From positions 62,001 to 126,000 of the forward strand of contig JBAXKJ010000008.1 of the NCBI GenBank assembly GCA_037137375.1: a stretch of 64,000 nucleotides of DNA, given 5' to 3'. Each line of letters opens with the position of its first letter. Within the stretch, counting starts at the first letter, position 1. A program made the position numbers and the translations under genes. This stretch comes from CAINVV01 sp037137375. GTDB lineage: Bacteria > Bacteroidota > Bacteroidia > Bacteroidales > Prolixibacteraceae. Under the pieces are notes generated by a model. The model did not search any database, was not told the origin of the DNA, and was given only the letters and a program-made list of their open reading frames with translations. Of the stretch, positions 60,521-64,000 are shown piece by piece.

Positions 60521-60664
60521 GACGTAAATTATTTAGAATGAATATAAACATTCAAAATTTATTACGAGCCATTGAAATTTTTGTTTCCGATTTGCTCATT
60601 TTTGTCAAATGGAAATTACCCCTACATTTACTCCTAAAATTGCTACTAACGTCCAATCTTCTAT

Positions 60665-62161
60665 ATGATATTTGATACCCGAAAATCTGGCGTCCTCCTG
60701 CACCCCTCTTCCTTACCAGGAAATTACGGAATTGGGACACTGGGTGAAGAAGCTTTCAGATTCGTTGACTGGCTCAATGAAGCCGGACAAAAAATTTGGC
60801 AGATCCTGCCACTCGGACCCACAGACTGGAGCCACTCACCCTATCAATCCTACTCTGCCTTTGCAGGAAACCCCGATCTGATTGATCTGGACCTGCTTAA
60901 CAAAGAAGGATTACTCTCCTCCGTCGCCCTCCAAAACCCACCCGATTTTCCAAAAGATAAAATTGATTATAAAATTTTACTTCCCTATCGTGAAAAACTG
61001 CTAAAGGAAGCATTCCTGAATTTCTCCTCCTCAGGAGGTTTTAACACCGGAGAATACCATCAATTTTGGGAGCACAACTGGTGGTGGCTCGAATCATGGT
61101 CCCTGTTCGATGCCTGTCGCCGCAATCTGCCTGGCACCGACTGGAGTAAATGGAAGAATCCCATCAAAACTCGTCTGGAGCCGGCGCTCAAAGATAATTA
61201 TACCCTGTTCCGCGAATCAGTAGATTTTAGCAGGTTTCTTCAGTTTATATTCTTCAAACAATGGTTCGCCCTCAAAAGATACGCCAATGAAAAAGGGGTC
61301 TTCATTCTAGGGGACATCCCCCTCTATGTCGCCTATAATAGTGCGGATGTATGGAGTAACCAATCACTTTTTCTGCTAGACGAAGCGCTTCAACCAACCT
61401 ACGTCGGCGGTGTCCCTCCCGACTATTTCAGCAAAACTGGTCAGCTTTGGGGAAACCCGCTCTTCGACTGGCAAAAGATGAAAGAAACTGGGTTCCAATG
61501 GTGGATGGCCCGAATTCACTTCAACCTGAGACTCTTTGACCTTGTGAGGATTGACCACTTCCGCGGACTGGAGTCCTTTTGGGCCGTCGCGGCAGGAGAA
61601 AAAACTGCTATCAATGGCAGCTGGATGAAAGCCAATGGGGATGAGATGTTGCAACTTCTTCAGCAGCAGTTAGGGTCATTGCCTATTGTGGCCGAAGACC
61701 TCGGACTGATTACACACGAAGTCGATCAACTAAGAAAAAAATATGCCCTTCCGGGGATGAAAGTAATCCAGTTTGCCTTCTCAGATGACCCGGAGAATAA
61801 CCACCTTCCCCACAATTACACCAAAGATTTCGTCGCCTATACTGGCACGCACGACAACAATACTACGAACGGCTGGTTGCAATCCCTCAAAAAAAACGAT
61901 CTAAAGCAGGTAGAAAAATATTTAGGCTCGGAACAATTAAATTCCTGGCACCTTATCAGGAAAGTGGAGGAATCAGTAGCTCAACTCGCCATCATTCCGA
62001 TGCAGGATATTCTCGGATTGCTGTCCACTTCGAGGATGAATAAACCAGGGACCGTCAAAGGGAACTGGATCTGGCGTATGGACATTGAACTTCTCAAGAA
62101 AGACCACGGTACCAAACTACTTGAGCTCACGAAATTGTTTGGACGAAACAGCTTCGTTTGA
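60665..62161 (+). CDS. malQ: 4-alpha-glucanotransferase (GH77)
   Basis: This 498-residue amylomaltase transfers alpha-1,4-glucan segments. Catalytic nucleophile Asp is in LFDLVRIDHFRGLESF, acid/base Glu in IVAEDLGLI, and the third Asp in AYTGTHDNNTTNGW. The N-terminal YGIGTLGEEAFRFVDWLNEAGQKIWQILPLGP is the family start; length is the usual bacterial one. Cytoplasmic, no signal peptide. No other maltose or glycogen gene is in the window. Confidence 0.95.
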   Translation: MIFDTRKSGVLLHPSSLPGNYGIGTLGEEAFRFVDWLNEAGQKIWQILPLGPTDWSHSPYQSYSAFAGNPDLIDLDLLNKEGLLSSVALQNPPDFPKDKIDYKILLPYREKLLKEAFLNFSSSGGFNTGEYHQFWEHNWWWLESWSLFDACRRNLPGTDWSKWKNPIKTRLEPALKDNYTLFRESVDFSRFLQFIFFKQWFALKRYANEKGVFILGDIPLYVAYNSADVWSNQSLFLLDEALQPTYVGGVPPDYFSKTGQLWGNPLFDWQKMKETGFQWWMARIHFNLRLFDLVRIDHFRGLESFWAVAAGEKTAINGSWMKANGDEMLQLLQQQLGSLPIVAEDLGLITHEVDQLRKKYALPGMKVIQFAFSDDPENNHLPHNYTKDFVAYTGTHDNNTTNGWLQSLKKNDLKQVEKYLGSEQLNSWHLIRKVEESVAQLAIIPMQDILGLLSTSRMNKPGTVKGNWIWRMDIELLKKDHGTKLLELTKLFGRNSFV

Positions 62162-62183
62162 TTTTCAAAAGTCGTCGACCTGC

Positions 62184-62645
62184 CTATTGAATATTCATTT
62201 TTTGAATTTTCTTGTGTATCCCAAGGTATTCAGAAAGCGCTGCCGATCCATACCATTTAAATAAATCCACAGCGAAAATCTTTTGCTTGATAGTCGGGTC
62301 CGTTTTTAACAATTCGTTGGCCTCTTCAAAAGTAGGTACATTGAGGATGAAAATTCCACGATATGCCTTGTCATTTTCTCCAAAAGGACCGGCCACAACT
62401 AATTTTCCCAATTCGGCTAATCGCCCGATGTTACGCATATGGCCGGCGAACAAGCTGTCGCGTTTAGCTTTGTCTTCCTCATGGTTACTGCCAGTTTTAA
62501 GAATTACCATGACATACCATTTCATTCCATAATCGTCGGCCCCTAATTTTTTTGCTAAAACAGGATCATAACCCTCACTATTCTGTTGTCCGACTGCAGA
62601 AATGGACAACAAAAACAAGGCGGAAAGCATTAAGATAGTTTTCAT
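62184..62645 (-). CDS. YciI-like dimeric alpha+beta protein, exported
   Basis: This 153-residue protein starts at ATG 62645 with a signal peptide (TILMLSALFLLSISAVGQ); the upstream open frame has no signal. The core fits the YciI/DGPF fold (YGMKWYVMVILKTG, then GRLAELGKLVVAGPFGEND, then GIFILNVPTFEEANELLKTDP). YciI-type domains often have a catalytic His/Asp pair of unknown use; here an HMRNIGRL His lies mid-domain. Function unknown. Alone on this strand between malQ and the VOC gene. Confidence 0.82.
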   Translation of the reverse strand: MKTILMLSALFLLSISAVGQQNSEGYDPVLAKKLGADDYGMKWYVMVILKTGSNHEEDKAKRDSLFAGHMRNIGRLAELGKLVVAGPFGENDKAYRGIFILNVPTFEEANELLKTDPTIKQKIFAVDLFKWYGSAALSEYLGIHKKIQKMNIQ

Positions 62646-62792
62646 TCTACAACAATATTTATTCAATTTGACCTTATAAACTTTTACGGAGTAATAATAA
62701 ATAATATTTATAATGATTCCAAATAATATAAGAGAAATAGAAACATCCTGCCGGTCGTGAGCGTATAAACACCGAATTTAAACTATATAATT

Positions 62793-63230
62793 ATGGCACA
62801 AGTCGGTACATATTTGAATTTTAAACGGAACACGGAAGAAGCGTTTCTATTTTATCAGTCTGTATTTGGAGGAGAATTCAGCAGAGGTGGGATGATGCGT
62901 TATAAAGATGTCCCTCCAACAGAAGGGATGCCCCCAATGGCGGAAGAAGATAAAGATCTGGTTATGCACGTCGAATTGCCAATCCTGGCGGGTCATGTAC
63001 TCATGGGAACCGATGCTCCCGAATCGATGGGGTTTGTCATCCAACCAGGAAACAACTTCCAAATTGATCTGGAGCCTGATACCCAGACTGAAACAAAGCA
63101 GCTTTTCGATGCGCTTTCTGTTGGCGGAACTGTTACTTCTGAGTTGAAGGATATGTTCTGGGGGTCTTATTATGGAGCATTAACAGATCGATTTGGAATC
63201 CAGTGGATGTTCAACTGTTCAGAAAAATGA
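62793..63230 (+). CDS. VOC-fold protein (PhnB/glyoxalase-like)
   Basis: This 145-residue protein has the vicinal-oxygen-chelate pattern of PhnB-like proteins: YLNFKRNTEEAFLFYQSVFGGEF at the N-terminus, LVMHVELPILAGHVLMGTDAP, and the C-terminal MFWGSYYGALTDRFGIQWMFN with a metal-type Glu/Asp missing from a clear HExxx motif. Substrate unknown. The SRPBCC gene starts directly after its stop, so the two are an operon. Confidence 0.87.
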   Translation: MAQVGTYLNFKRNTEEAFLFYQSVFGGEFSRGGMMRYKDVPPTEGMPPMAEEDKDLVMHVELPILAGHVLMGTDAPESMGFVIQPGNNFQIDLEPDTQTETKQLFDALSVGGTVTSELKDMFWGSYYGALTDRFGIQWMFNCSEK

Positions 63231-63671
63231 ATGATGATGGAATCTAAACAACCCGTCTTTATTGCTGTTGAAGTTTCAATTGACACACCCGTATCTGCTG
63301 TCTGGAAGCGTTGGACTACCCCTGCCGATATTCAAGGATGGAATCATGCCTCAGACGACTGGCATACTACTTATGCAGAGAATGACCTGCGGGAGGGTGG
63401 CAGATTCCTCTATCGAATGGAGGCAAAAGATGGCAGTTTTGGGTTCGATTTTAGCGGGACTTACGATCAGGTCATTCCAAACCGATTAATCGAATATACC
63501 CTCGACGATGAACGTAAAGTCAGGATCTCGTTTCAAAACAGTGGAGACAGCATCAGAGTGATAGAGACCTTTGAAGCCGAAACCGTAAATACCGTCGAAT
63601 TACAACGATTCGGCTGGCAAGCCATTCTAGACAACTTCAAAAAACACACCGAATCTGCATTAATAGAATAA
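63231..63671 (+). CDS. SRPBCC/AHSA1-family protein
   Basis: This 146-residue protein has the START/AHSA1 helix-grip pattern: VFIAVEVSIDTPVSAVWKRWTTPADIQGW, RFLYRMEAKDGSFGFDFSGTYDQV, YTLDDERKVRISF and the long C-terminal helix WQAILDNFKKHTESAL. Such proteins bind small hydrophobic ligands or act as Hsp90 co-chaperone-like domains; this one has no fused regulator. It starts with ATG ATG ATG directly after the VOC stop. Confidence 0.87.
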   Translation: MMMESKQPVFIAVEVSIDTPVSAVWKRWTTPADIQGWNHASDDWHTTYAENDLREGGRFLYRMEAKDGSFGFDFSGTYDQVIPNRLIEYTLDDERKVRISFQNSGDSIRVIETFEAETVNTVELQRFGWQAILDNFKKHTESALIE

Positions 63672-64000
63672 TTTTCGATTCTTTTTAGTACGCTTAACTG
63701 TGTTGACATTTTTCTCAGAAGAATCTCCCACCTTAACAAAGCCGGGCATAATACTTAAATGTTGTGAGGTGTAGTTCTGAATGTCTAAGCATACATAACG
63801 ACTCAGTCGTTTATTGCCATGATTCCCCATAGATATGGCCAAAAGTCGACGAAATGACAACGAAGATCAATCTGCACTTTCTTCTAACCTCAACGAAGCA
63901 CAGATAAATAATGGCTTTTAATTGAGATAATGGAGGTTTTTACTGAAATTGTGATGCTTCCTCTTTTGGAAATCTATCTTTGTTATGATTTCAGTAAAGA
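63672..64000. other. 3'-terminal 329 nt without a supported gene
   Basis: A 66-codon frame on the minus strand (63660-63860) is open but matches no family I know and overlaps the SRPBCC stop, so it is not called. At 63975-63982 an exact TATCTTTG (TAnnTTTG) is present, with TTG at 63949-63951 as a possible -33 (23-nt spacing), and ATG at 63985 begins a frame that runs off the window; this could be the start of the next gene. Confidence 0.4.

Noticed and set aside
63660..63860. 66-codon minus-strand frame at the 3' end
   Set aside because: Open but unlike any family I know, no promoter element or terminator, and it overlaps the SRPBCC stop. Left as unassigned sequence.
1..64000. CRISPR array, tRNA or rRNA genes
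   Set aside because: No run of regularly spaced direct repeats was seen; the four REP-like elements are inverted pairs far apart. No cloverleaf-like stretch was noticed in the intergenic gaps, which are mostly under 300 nt.

Overview
The window reads as a chromosomal segment of a free-living member of the Bacteroidota. Evidence: several genes are preceded by the Bacteroidota promoter (-7 TAnnTTTG, in three cases with a TTTG-type -33 box 18-21 nt upstream) and mostly lack Shine-Dalgarno sequences; the trp operon starts with trpB (trpB-E-G-D-C-F-A); there is a DUF2520/kdsC pair, a DUF6922/AbiEii pair, a PstS-like/TPR/ExbB/ExbD/ExbD/TonB cluster, a DPP5-type S9 peptidase, and a sulfatase/GH88 polysaccharide cluster. 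HydE and a seven-heme membrane cytochrome c point to an anaerobic or facultative lifestyle; a secreted superoxide dismutase, peroxiredoxin and truncated hemoglobin point to oxygen or NO exposure. No rRNA, tRNA, CRISPR array, integrase or insertion sequence was found.

Layout. 1-4.8 kb: end of a DUF2520 gene, kdsC, rlmD, cysK, then an AbiE-like two-gene module whose nucleotidyltransferase lacks its first catalytic Asp. 4.9-8.7 kb: mnmA and hydE diverge from a ~70-bp promoter region; then a GNAT and a ChaN-like gene. 8.9-17 kb: a hybrid histidine kinase, a GH78 rhamnosidase, a hydroxyacid dehydrogenase and three unrecognised genes. 17-23.7 kb: the complete trp operon, preceded by an attenuator made of a 20-codon leader peptide with three consecutive Trp codons followed by a strong terminator. 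23.7-30.6 kb: an SDR/DUF2867 protein, the multiheme cytochrome, truncated hemoglobin, a YkgJ protein, a fused SpmA-SpmB-like protein and a DUF6807 protein. 30.8-36.9 kb: a membrane protein/outer membrane protein pair and sulfatase-GH88-sulfatase. 36.9-41.3 kb: an imidazolonepropionase-like protein with an altered metal motif, a 55-residue 2[4Fe-4S] ferredoxin, nth and an ABC-F protein. 41.3-47.8 kb: thrA - phosphoglycerate mutase-like probable homoserine kinase - thrC, and bcp-recA. 47.9-53.3 kb: a double-SPOR protein, clpS, an ICMT-like methyltransferase and DPP5. 53.1-59.8 kb: the ExbB/ExbD/TonB energy-transduction cluster. 59.9-63.7 kb: SOD, malQ, YciI-like, VOC and SRPBCC proteins. The last 330 bases hold no convincing gene apart from a possible promoter and start at the very end.

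The most notable non-coding features are the trp attenuator and a family of four intergenic double-hairpin repeats (core CGGATTTGCAATCCG; near 1.2, 2.8, 18.4 and 39.3 kb) that look like REP/BIME elements, one of them inside the trp operon. Assignments come from reading motifs and from knowledge of the families; no database search or structure prediction was run.
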